Source: Ditylenchus dipsaci
Lineage: Eukaryota > Nematoda > Chromadorea > Rhabditida > Anguinidae
NCBI GenBank assembly: GCA_004194705.1
Contig: SADC01000126.1
Coordinates: forward strand, 1 to 64,000
Length of the DNA stretch: 64,000 nucleotides
Reading direction: 5' to 3'
The notes beneath the pieces are model-generated. The model saw only the letters and a program-made list of their open reading frames with translations, was not told the origin of the DNA and searched no databases. Positions 52,170 through 62,037 of the stretch are shown in pieces. The position numbers and the translations under genes are program-made. Numbering within the stretch: position 1 is the stretch's first letter; each line of letters starts with the position of its first letter.

Positions 52170-54279
52170 ATGACTCCAAAATTAGAAGAAAAACAATTGT
52201 CCAACAGCACTAATTTTTTCAACTATGAATTTTCTAATGCTCAAAAAAGCAGAGCAATGGTAGCTGTGGCAGTTGGCGCTTTACTAGCCAACATTCCTGT
52301 TGTGACTATGATCAACTGGTATGGCCTAGATATTTGTTTACTGCAGTTGGATTTTTCGGAGCTGTAGCCACCGCTATGATACCCACTGCTATTAAGTTGG
52401 GCTTCAATTGGTTTTTGGCAGTTCGGTTTTTGCAAGGAGTAGCCTTTGCCGGAGATATGGCCACATTCGGACATTTCATCTCTTACTGGACTTATAAAAA
52501 GCAATATGCTTTCTTTACAGCTACTTTATGGTGAGTTGGCCAAATTCATTTGGTTGAAATCGGAAAACAAAATTTCAGCACTTATGTAGAGCTAGCTCCT
52601 GTGTTTACTAACCCTGTAGCTGGTATTAATTTTTTGTTGGTAAAAATAATCAGCTGTGTTTTAGGACTGTTTTGTGACTCTTCTTTTGGTTGGCCTGGAG
52701 TCTACTATTTCCATTCAATCACCACTATAGTTTTGTTTTCTTTATTCTTCTTGTCCTACAGAAATGACCCCGACCGGCACCCATTTGTAAATGACTTGGA
52801 GAAGAATAAAATATAGAGGTAGAGACACTGAGGATGAAAATGCTAAAAGAAACGTTCCTTATAAGTAAGTGAATGGAAACAAATGACTGCACACAGTTGC
52901 TTTTAGACAAATTCTAACCTCTCCAGCGGCATGGGCAGTGTTTGTCGGGGCATTTGAAACTATGTGGGCATCAATCTGTTATTTCAGTTCACACCTACCT
53001 ACTTAAACAAGGTGTGGGTTTGTTTGATTAAGTTTTATATACAGTCAAACTTCGATATAACGCACACCCCCGATATAACGTACACCTGACCTGGTCCCAG
53101 GATGTACGTTATATCAAAACTTTGACTGTAATTTTCTTAGCAAATGCCTTAAAATCCTAAAATGGGTACGAGTTTCGTAGGTTTTGCGAAGTTTTCCAAA
53201 AAAAGCAAAAAAATTGAGATCAATAATTCTAATCTACTTTTTCATTTTAACTATTGATTCTCCTTAAAGTTTTTGCAACAGAAGCTGGTCGAATAAGACA
53301 ATCTATAAATGCCTAATCTAAAAACGACAGCACTTCAAGTACACCCCTACACAAAGATTAAAAATTCCGAATTTGGCGCTAAAAAAGTGTGGTGGTAGAG
53401 AACTCATACTTTTTGAGGGTCAACGGCTAGAGAACACATACTATTTGGGGAGGGGGTGTATTCACTTGAAGTTTTATGCTATAAACCTCTATAATAAAAG
53501 TATACTTGATTGCTTTTTTTGTTTGACAAACTTTTTTCAAGTCAGGAAGTAAAATATATAAAGGTAGCCCTGCCTAAAATTAATAATTAATAAATATAAT
53601 CGCCATCAATTAAATGATTTTCAGTCTTTTGAGAATAATTTATAAAACCTACCATATTTCAGGTACAAAACTTTGAAGTGTTGGAAACTGGTCTTTTAGG
53701 AGCTGTTCCCCCACTTCTCCAGGATTTATGAAAGAATTTTCTGGTTTCACAAACGACAAGATTTCGTCCAAAATCATGAGTGAGACATTCAAAACCAAGC
53801 TTTACAACTCAATTGCCTTCTTTCTGTTTGTTTTATTTTTGGTAGTCTTGTCTTTTATACCCGCAGGCTCTGGTCTAACGGCAATGATAATATTGACTGC
53901 TGGGGCAACTCTATTAGGTTTCAACACAGGAGGCTTCTACAAATCAGGCTCCCTTATTTCTGGGCCATATTCTCCGTTTGTGATGGGGCAAGTCTCGAAT
54001 GCTCTGACTCTGGCAATGTTGGTTACCCCTTTGATTGTCAACCCACTCACTCCAGACAACACCAGACAACAATGGGCACTGGCTTTTTATGCTGTAGCTA
54101 GTATAATGGTAGCTGCAAATATATTTTATGTATTGTTTGCAAGCGCTGAAACGCAGCCTTGGGCAGCTCAAGAACATTTTAAAGAAAAAAGAAGTGGGAG
54201 TCAACAGTCTCAAAATTCCTTTAATAAAAAAGTTTTCGATGCTGAAAATGTGAAAAGAAAAGAGAAAACAAAGTGGTGA
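52170..54279 (+). CDS. SLC17-like major-facilitator transporter
   Basis: Membrane transporter of the anion/phosphate, sialin and VGLUT family. Exons: 52,170-52,530, 52,579-52,622, 52,665-52,864, 52,908-53,011 and 53,663-54,279. Readings: MTPKLEEKQLSNSTNFFNYE; helix MVAVAVGALLANIPVV; RYLFTAVGFFGAVATAMIPT; FNWFLAVRFLQGVAFAGDMA; ELAPVFTNPVAG | LFCDSSFGWPGVYYFHS; NDPDRHPFV; QILTSPAAWAVFVGAFETMW; FQFTPTYLNK; and late helices IIVNPLTPDNTRQQWALAFY and ANIFYVLFASAETQPW. These are hallmarks of nematode SLC17 proteins; the substrate cannot be told from sequence. Bases are missing at about 52,327, 52,812, 52,985 and 53,728. The tail is Lys-rich (KRKEKTKW). Intron 4 contains a pogo-like MITE at about 53,043-53,130 (CAGTCAAACTTCGATATAAC ... 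AAACTTTGACTG). Confidence 0.85.
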
Positions 54280-54573
54280 TTGTCATATTTATATATTTTT
54301 GTTGTATTGTCAATTAATGTACAGCTGCTATTTTAACAATTTTATTGACTGCGATCTTTGTTAACGCAATTCCTTGCGGATCCAAAAAGAGTGAGATAAA
54401 ATATCCCCTCCATTACCCATATTTTCGGTTTACGAGTGCTTTGCCGTAGCCTGATCCCTAAGTACCAACATTTTTTTGTTAACTGAGGATCTAGTTCGAA
54501 CAATATTGAGCTCCATTGCTGCGAAGTGTGAAGCAAAGCTATGATATTGAAATTTTTATACAATAAAACATTG

Positions 54574-54809
54574 GGCTCTATATGTGTTCGATGGTCTTCA
54601 AGCTTCAAAAAGCGTGTTTGAGTCTGTTTTAACATACGCTGACCTACCCTTACCTGAGCATGAAGTTCTAAGCAGTTACAACATTTTGAAAAAAAATTGT
54701 GTCAAAAAAACAACTGGGGAACAAACACTTTTTCGATTTTTTTTTCGCGAAAACCAACAGGGGGAGCAAGGCATATTTTCGGGGGGAACCCTCGAACACA
54801 TATAGAGCC
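54574..54809. mobile_element. hAT-like MITE, ends GGCTCTATATG
   Basis: GGCTCTATATGTGTTCGATG ... CTCGAACACATATAGAGCC. Flanks AAACATTG (54,566-54,573) and AAGCATTG (54,810-54,817) match 7 of 8. The core holds AACATACGCTGACCTACC and an AACAGGGGGAGCAAGG block. It lies just past the receptor gene's stop. The stretch 54,280-54,570 shows no gene. Confidence 0.8.
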
Positions 54810-54856
54810 AAGCATTGTCTACTCATGCCAAATACTTTTTATTCTCGAATTTTTAT

Positions 54857-57800
54857 CTAATTCACACTTAAGTTCATTTCAGCTGCTGCAGTCTTTTTTA
54901 AATGCTCAATAACTTGTGTTTGATTGACATACTCAAAGATCTAAAAATGTTTCGACTTTAAACGTGCTAAGCTAAAACTTCAACCAGCCTTACATTTGGA
55001 GCAGAAAACAAAATGCCCATGGTGCCACCTGTGGTCACCGCAAAGAAAACATAGAGCAACAACCTGTCAATCACCATTGAGGCATATTTCCATTCCTCTC
55101 TTATCTAAAAAATTATTTTTTTATATAAAACGGACCCTATTCTAGAGCCAAGCTTGTTTTTGACTTGGTCTTCCTTTTGGTTTTTGATCGTTTTTTTAGC
55201 CAAGTTTGAAGCTTAGGGCAGGCCAAGATGAAACCTAACATCTTTCCGAATTAAAAAAGGTAAAATTTAGACCAGCCAACCTCCGCCTAAGCCTGAATCA
55301 AAAAACATTCGGCTCTAAGATAGGGCCCAATAGATCATACCCGAAATCTACCTTTTTGTGTTTATTGTCTCTGCGCAGATGTTCTGTGATGTAATCAAAA
55401 AAAATTGATTTACTTTGTCCGGTTAGCCTGTCTACAAACCAATAGCATCTATTGCTTTAAGAGCTTCCCCTGTCAACATGTCACTCAACACACTAGTGGG
55501 ATTATTTTGCGGAGCACGAAAGGCAAGGTTCGGTTGCGATTTCCTGCGCTCTCTTTTCATCTTAACGGTCTCTACTGAGGTTTCTGTAGGTGAAGTTTGT
55601 TGTGAACAGTTTGGATGATGTACCTAAATACCTTTTGTTTCTTATACTTTATTAAGAAAAAACCTTACTTCAGGTTGAGTCAATTTCAAGAACTCATCCG
55701 GTGTATTTTTGTGTCGTTCTAATGCGTTCGGAAAGCCATTGTGTTTTACTTCTTCTAGAATATCTTTTTCTGTCGCTGTTGGATACCTTTTCAACATCTT
55801 GGTTAGGTCTGCGCATCATTAGAAATAAAGGCAAATAGAACAAAAACACTCGTTTGACCCATCTAGGCATGGTGTGGGTGGTGGGACCTCGAAAGTAGAT
55901 GTTTATAATGACCACAGTCACCTAAACACACAGTTAATAACTTTTGAAGCGTTCGGGTTTTCAAAATTTGTCAAGGATATTTTACCACATTTTAAAACAT
56001 ACCACAACAGTTATTATATTCATGACAAAGGTCATCAGCAGGTATTTGCCATCAAAGGGATTGTTTTAGATGTGGGAGGCAAAATTTTCGAAACTAGTAG
56101 CAAAAACACTACCAAAGCCAGCAAAATACTAATGACTAATGTGATTTTCTCATCTGCTTCAGCTGGCAAATAAAACACTAACATACCTTAAGTGAAAAAT
56201 TTTTTTTAAATTAATTATTTGTTGAATTTACTAAGAAATGCCATCAACACTGTGGAATTATTAGAATAACTGTGTAGAACAAAGTTTTTCTAAATAAAAT
56301 ACGAAGCTGATAGCAAAAAAATTTTGAATGATACCTACGTATTCGTATTCTGTAGACAATTCTCGAGCTGTTTTGGATAAGCTGCCCAGGCACTTCCATG
56401 ATATCCCATATACCACTAGAACACAACAAAATAAACAAGCTTCGCCGTATTTCCTTTAAAGACCATTGCCGTCTACGGCCACGGAAAACTTTTTGAATTG
56501 GCGGGGGACAGCTAAATTACTGCGAAAATTTTTTGAATTATTTTTTATTTTTATTTTAATTATAATTTATGTGTATTGCTCAAACGAGTCTTCCGAAACT
56601 ATATAAGTTGTAGTGCAGTGCTGTGTTAGATCTTGTCCGATCTAGCAATGTCAAGCACGTTTTGATCGACTAGTAGATTGTTCAAAAATTTGGAAAAATT
56701 TATTTTCAAACAGAAACAATTTAAAAATTATTTTCGCATAATTTAGCTGTCCCCCGCCAAGTCAAAAAAAATTCTGTGCCGTAGACGCAATGAATTGCCT
56801 CCCCGTGGCGCTTATTTTTGATCGACCTCTAGGGGAGGAACTTTTAAGAGTCATTTAGAAAATTTCGATTAAAAATTAAAAATCTAAAATGCTGAATTAG
56901 CAGAGCTCGCATAAACTAAAAAAACGTAAAAAACCTTTCAAAAAAATAGCTCGAAGTCGAGGGGCGGCAATTAGAGGAAATGTGGTATTTGGTTTTTTTT
57001 TCGAAATTAGTGTAGAGGGTGACTTTTCAAAGAGTGCCGAGCTATTATACAGAATACGTCACACCTAAGAATTTAGAGATTTGGACCAAATGAATTCTAG
57101 TATAAATTTTTATAAATCCATTTCTAAATTTGCAAACATACCTTGGAGAATAATCAGTTAATTCTACGTGTCTGTTACCAGCCAAGTATTGTATAACTAC
57201 CTATAATTTGAAACAGTCGAACATTTTTTTATCAATTTTAAATGGACAAAGTTTTTTCGCAGCTGAAAGGCTTCATTCTCCATTTAAAAAATGGCAATTT
57301 TTCGTACTAGATGAAAACAAGTTTATTAGTTGCAGAAAAAAGTATTTTAGCTTAAAAAAAGCTTTGCCCATCTTAAATTACAATACTTCTTCTCTGCTAA
57401 AAGTCCAAGAACCAAAATCATTTCACAAATTTGTTCGTCAAAGGGAAATACTCAACATCTGAAAAAACCCCAGTTTATACTTTTTACTTTAAAATTCATG
57501 CACCGATAGTACAGGAGCTCTTATATATGGCTGGTGGCACCCATAGCATTTCACCTGTGTGCTCTACCACAACATTGCAGTAAAAGATACTTCGTAATTG
57601 CCATCGGCACTTCAAATTAGTTAAAATAACACAATAATAGATATTTCAGGTACTTACTTGTTAAACAGAACAATTTCAGGGAGCCAAACTTTGCCTGGAG
57701 GCACCCTGATTGTCTTTATATCGTCATACTCACTAGGGTCTAAACCAAACAAATTTTGGCCTCATCCTCTATGGACACTAAGTTTAAGCATGGTTCCCTT

Positions 57801-58465
57801 TTTTGTTTTGTTTACTTAGGAATTTGGTTTACTTAGGAAAAGGTGGCCAGCGTATGTTAGCATGGACATAATCATGAGTCTGAAATATGTCTCAGTCCGT
57901 CCTAACAGATGCTGGCCTGTCGTTGCCTAACCCTAAAAATCCAAAAAAAAACAACAGGGGGATCAAGCCGAAAAAATTGGTACCATTGAGGGATAGGGCC
58001 GAATTTTTTATAAACAGAAAGAATATAAAATACCCCATTGCATTTGAAAATCCATCCACTTCTAAATATTAATGCTATTTTTCACAGAATATTCATTGTT
58101 TAGAAAAACCATTGTAGGCCAGACATTGGTCTGCATTATTTGGTTTCTAAAGTTGAACAGTTACTTTTTGCACGATTTTTTTCGTCAAATATACTTTTCG
58201 TCCACATTGATAAGCAGTTCCATGGCAAGCCAAAAGATACGACCACAGGTTGACTAGATGCATTTAGCACTGGTCTTACTAATGGATTATATCCCTTGAG
58301 TAATTATTGTAAAAGTAGTTTGCAGAGTCAACAAACTGACCTTAAAAATGTCTATCAAAAGCCTTTCTTCTGCTACTGAACAATTAGAAGAGATGATGAA
58401 ATGGGCAAAACAAACATACCAAACGAATAGGTTAATATTGCAATTAAAATAAGCTTGAAAGACAT
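54857..58465 (-). CDS. Nicotinic acetylcholine receptor, non-alpha (UNC-29-like) subunit
   Basis: Subunit of a cation-selective pentameric ligand-gated channel at nerve or muscle synapses. Sixteen minus-strand exons from 58,465 (signal [15 protein letters not shown]) to stop 54,857. Ligand domain: [81 protein letters not shown], then a 13-residue Cys loop ([12 protein letters not shown]). Loop C has no vicinal Cys pair ([18 protein letters not shown]), so it is non-alpha. TM1 [22 protein letters not shown]2 [19 protein letters not shown] with the Glu of cation channels; TM3 [22 protein letters not shown]4 [20 protein letters not shown]. About eight one-base losses (near 58,210, 57,580, 57,445, 57,400, 56,250, 56,045, 55,435) plus one ambiguous break near 55,810. 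The closest known group is levamisole-receptor UNC-29/LEV-1 type. Confidence 0.9.
55143..55325. mobile_element. hAT-like MITE in receptor intron
   Basis: TAGAGCCAAGCTTGTTTTTG ... CAAAAAACATTCGGCTCTA with GCTTAGGGCAGGCCAAGATG in the left arm. It sits in the intron between the TM4 exon and the cytoplasmic-loop exon. Confidence 0.65.
56458..56790. mobile_element. Family A MITE in receptor intron
   Basis: TTTAA-AGACCATTGCCGTCTACG ... GAATTGGCGGGGGACAGCTA and inverse TAGCTGTCCCCCGCCAAGTC ... GTGCCGTAGACGCAATG. The interior is a fold-back of AATTATTTT-type sequence. Confidence 0.7.
57758..58000. mobile_element. hAT-like MITE in receptor intron
   Basis: GGCCTCATCCTCTATGGACA ... CCATTGAGGGATAGGGCC. 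The core has AAAGGTGGCCAGCGTATGTT and inverse, plus AACAGGGGGATCAAG. Confidence 0.65.
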
Positions 58466-58879
58466 TTTAATTTTTTAGCTAGTAAGATAGATTTTAAATT
58501 AAAGGACTAAAATTGGACTTTTTAAAAGTCTTGAATACTTTCCCTGACTTTGGTTTAGTCACTTAAAAGCTTAGTTTTAAGTTACTTATCTTGCAGAAAG
58601 TGGGTAAATAGCTCTTCTAACATTCTTTTGAAATATGCAAAGCAGCATAAGGGCTTTTAATATTAACTATTTTAAATACGATACTTTTAGAGCTTCTGGA
58701 CCTCAAGCATATGTGAAAACAAAAAACTGCAAAGGCTTTAGTATCAGGTGCACTAAAATTTATTTTTACAAAATTTGAAATAATTCAAAATCAAAATTAT
58801 TAATATATATTAATTGTGCTGAGCTACTTGTTGCATAATTATATAAAAAAACTATTTAGAATAAAACGACACTACTGTT

Positions 58880-59610
58880 TTAATTTTGACATGGAAGAGC
58901 TGACATCGGAATTTGTTGACTAACTTTGCTGTCAGCTTTGGTAAGGATGGTTTGCACCTTTTTGCAGCTTTGCTCAATACTTATGCTTTTGTCTTGAAAT
59001 ACTGCCTGGAAAAATGGTTTTTATACAAATGAAACCAACAATTTTATACTACATGGATCTCTTAGTGATTTTTCGATTACTGCTCGCAAAATTTCTGTTC
59101 GCAACAAAAAAAATTTATCTCAATTGTAAAAAAATTCCAAAAGATTGAAAAAGTCGAAAAACTAGTCAATATTTTTATTAATACTAAAAAGTCAAGTTAC
59201 TTGAATTTGGTTGACCACTGGGACAGCCTCCTTTGTCACATGTGATTTAAGACCTTGGAAAGCCTGATTTACTGAGATGTAAATGCTTTCAACGAAAGTT
59301 TGTACGCCTTTCTAAATTGAATTTAAAAATAGGTAAATAAGTATTTAGTTTTTTAGGTTACCTGAACTTCAGGAGACTGACCAGCAGCCCAAGCTCTGAG
59401 CTGGTTTTCTTGGTCCTGTTTGGTCAGTTTGAAGTTGTAGGCAATGCCAATAAATTTTTGACGATCTCCCTCCGTAGTTTTAGCCAAAAACCCAAGCTTC
59501 TTTGCTTCTTTTTCGCTTACTGGAACATTACCCGCATTTACAGTTGCGCTTGAGAAAATGTAAGAGATTAAAGCCAAAGTTGAGATAGAGCTGCAGGTGG
59601 AGAAAAACAT
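58880..59610 (-). CDS. SXP/RAL-2 (DUF148) family secreted protein
   Basis: A nematode-restricted secreted protein family of unknown biochemical role, known as immunogens in parasitic species. Three minus-strand exons: 59,610-59,362, 59,311-59,201 and 59,005-58,880; about 162 residues, a typical length. Signal peptide MFFSTCSSISTLALISYIFS. Mature part: EKEAKKLGFLAKTTEGDRQK, FIGIAYNFKLTKQDQENQLR, KGVQTFVESIYISVNQAFQG, then ISIEQSCKKVQTILTKADSK and stop after CQN. All junctions are in phase, with no missing bases. It is the strongest lineage marker in the window. Confidence 0.85.
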
Positions 59611-60004
59611 ATTTAGAATTAATATTAGTTTGATTATTCTACTGATTTGATTGCACTTTTATACTACTTCGATGCGAGACCAAACTGCATACTTTTTAGT
59701 TTTTTTAGTTGTCAAAGGTGTAAAGGACAAAAGTGTAATTAGACATTTTTAGGTGAAAAAAGTGTACTGGGAAGTGTAATTAGAAAGTAGCAAAAAACTT
59801 GGGTTATGTAATCATTTTTTATTTGTCACTTGAATTACAGTTTGTAGCTTGTGCAAAATTTTGAGAGGAACAAACTATTGTTTTTTTTGAACCATGTTTT
59901 TCAGATGTTTTGGATCTGCGTTTTTTTAAACGAATTTACATTCCATAAGCCTAAGAAAGTATTGAGGTAACAATTGTAATTTTTTTCAGACAGATTTTAT
60001 TTGG

Positions 60005-60215
60005 AATTGGTCAAGTTCGGCCGACCGGTTCAAGGCGGTGAAAAGAGGGAACTTCTTTAATTCATCCCCATAATCAGATTTTTTGAAAAATGGGTCAAGA
60101 TTCGAGATAGAAACGGGATCGGGACCCCGTCCCGTTGGACGAAAATTTGACCCCAAATTCCGTCCCGGAACCCGCCGGGTCAATTTCGAAAATCCCGGTC
60201 CCGGTTCCATTTTTT
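60005..60215. repeat. CCCGGT / GGGACCCCGTCCCG word region
   Basis: Several near-repeats of CGGGACCCCGTCCCG and TCCCGGTCCCGG lie within GC-rich sequence. A probable element remnant; the reading frames are artefacts. The stretch 59,615-60,000 shows no gene. Confidence 0.45.
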
Positions 60216-60597
60216 TCTTTAACTAAAAAAGAACGATTACACCTCTACTATATTCATATTCATCTCTTTAAGTTTAATCCCGCCTTTTCCGATACTTTTA
60301 CGGTCACTTTAGGGACTTTTAGGCGAACGTAGCTTGTCCATCCAGTTCACGAAATCACTAGAATTTTGATTTTTTTACAAACTTTAAAGGTTCACAAAAT
60401 CCCTGTCACGGTCTTAACCTTATGTGTCATGTATACTAGTTTTATAAATAAATCTTAATAATTTTCTAAATCATTAAAGAACCACAAAATACTTTTTGAC
60501 GCCAATCAAAATCAAACTCATTCTACTCACTCTATTAATACCCCACGGCAGATTTGCGAAAATTTTGTTCGACTTTGAGATTTTTTGATGGTCAAAA

Positions 60598-60710
60598 GCT
60601 GCGACAATTCATGCGATGTACTGCGATGCGACGATGCAAAACTTTGCGATGCAATGTTGCGAATGTTTAAGGCAAAGCGATGTTGCGAAATATATCGCAT
60701 CGTAGTCAAC
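60598..60710. repeat. GCGATGCGACGATGC word array
   Basis: Imperfect repeats of TGCGATGNNGCGA in both orientations, flanked by ordinary AT-rich sequence. No gene. Confidence 0.5.
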
Positions 60711-60817
60711 CGACTTCGGCTGTACAACTGACAAAGCCAAACCATTAGTAGCGCGAAAGTCTTTTCACCATTCCTTCGTCGCTTCTGGTAGTGATTCTTC
60801 TCTCAATTCAAGGACCA

Positions 60818-60945
60818 TAGTTGATGCAAATGAGAATTTGACCAAATTCGGTCTCTCTCTCACTGCACTCTTAGTCGCTGGAGAGTAGAGTGCAGACGAA
60901 AGAGAGTGTCCCGCGCATTTGAGTCAAACTCATCAATATGGTCTT
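60818..60945. repeat. Fold-back MITE, relative of 48,805-48,985
   Basis: ACCATAGTTGATGCAAATGA ... GGTCTCTCTCTCACTGCACT and inverse ... GTGTCCCGCGCATTTGAGTC. Confidence 0.65.
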
Positions 60946-61003
60946 TAAGCAACGCAAGTTTCAATCTTCGTATACATTGTGAGTGATATAGAAATCGCAG
61001 AAG

Positions 61004-61770
61004 TTGAACAGCTTTTTGTGGTATATTTTTATTTTATTGCTTATAATGATGACGTATTTTTCTTTCATCCAGATGTCATTTGCTATGAGTCGAGTAGTCT
61101 ACCCTAGTGGTGCAAATGCTAAGAACACAAGAGATGAAGCGGTTGATTATGCTTATACCATTTTGGTATATTACTTCAGGTTTCTTTTCCGTTGTCGAAT
61201 TTATGGCTGCAATTTACGGCAACCCAAAAAGTCAGCACCAGAGCTCGTCTTGGAATGGTGGATCGAGCCTGAAAGGAGGTGATTGTAAAATCGTTTTGTA
61301 ATGCTCATTTATAAACGTTGTCGTTGTCGTTGTGGTTGGAAAAAATGTTTTATAAAGGCACTTTTGCGCCGACACGCCAACGACGACGACAACGACGACC
61401 TATTTATAAAAAAATCCAACGACGACGCCAACGACAACGAAATTTTTTCTTCCAAATAAGACAAATTTTGCATTTTAAGTCAGAATTTTAAGGATTAAAT
61501 ATATTCTCCACACGTTTTCCATCGAAATCTGTACTGAAAATACGAAGTTTGTCCAATTTTGAATGAAAATTTCGTTGTCGTTGGATTTTTTTATAAATAG
61601 GTCGTCGTTGTCGTTGGCGAAAAAAAGGTTTTATAAAAAAAAATATTCCAACGACAACGACAACGTTTAATGAGCCATAAGCTCAATCTTAATATTTTTC
61701 TTTACATTTCAACGCAGTTATTCAGCTTGTGCCTCACCAGGATGGATCAAAGGAGACAAAAATAGCGTGA
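61004..61770 (+). CDS. Small membrane-protein-like gene, unrecognised
   Basis: Two pieces, 61,004 (or 61,073) to about 61,280 and 61,718-61,770. Readings: MNSFLWYIFILLLIMMTYFS (hydrophobic), MSRVVYPSGANAKNTRDEAV, DYAYTIL. After a frame change near 61,160: SGFFSVVEFMAAIYGNPKSQ and SSSWNGGSSLKG. The last exon in phase gives VIQLVPHQDGSKETKIA and stop. FFSVVEFMAAIYG is a likely membrane helix. Upstream exons were not found. The intron carries the Harbinger-like MITE. Family unknown. Confidence 0.45.
61302..61677. mobile_element. Harbinger-like MITE with GTCGTTGTCGTTG arrays
   Basis: TGCTCATTTATAAACGTTGT ... ACAACGTTTAATGAGCCA; TAA on both sides (61,299-61,301 and 61,678-61,680). The arms are GTCGTT repeats with inverted CAACGACAACGACG, separated by CCTATTTATAAAAAAATCC. 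Confidence 0.8.
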
Positions 61771-62037
61771 TTTACATAAGTGGGCTTATTGAGGGTGTTA
61801 CAATTTGCTTTTTTCGCAGCAGGGACGTCAAAAATTCAACTTTTACCTGGCGAAATTTTCGCCTTGCCGACTAGTGCATACCAAACCCAAAAAAATTCTG
61901 CATTCAGATAGTTTTAGTCTTGAAATGTGCTTTTTTCATTTTTCAATCACTGCTAAAATCAGGATTTTTTTCGCATAACAAAAATTTATTTAAGTTTTAA
62001 AAAAAACTTTTGAAAATTATAAATAGTGCTGGAATAA

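Noticed and set aside
18165..58465. Programmed ribosomal frameshifting as the explanation for repeated frame breaks
   Set aside because: The breaks share no slippery heptamer or downstream structure, occur many times per gene, and sit at ordinary homopolymers. Base loss in the assembly is simpler.
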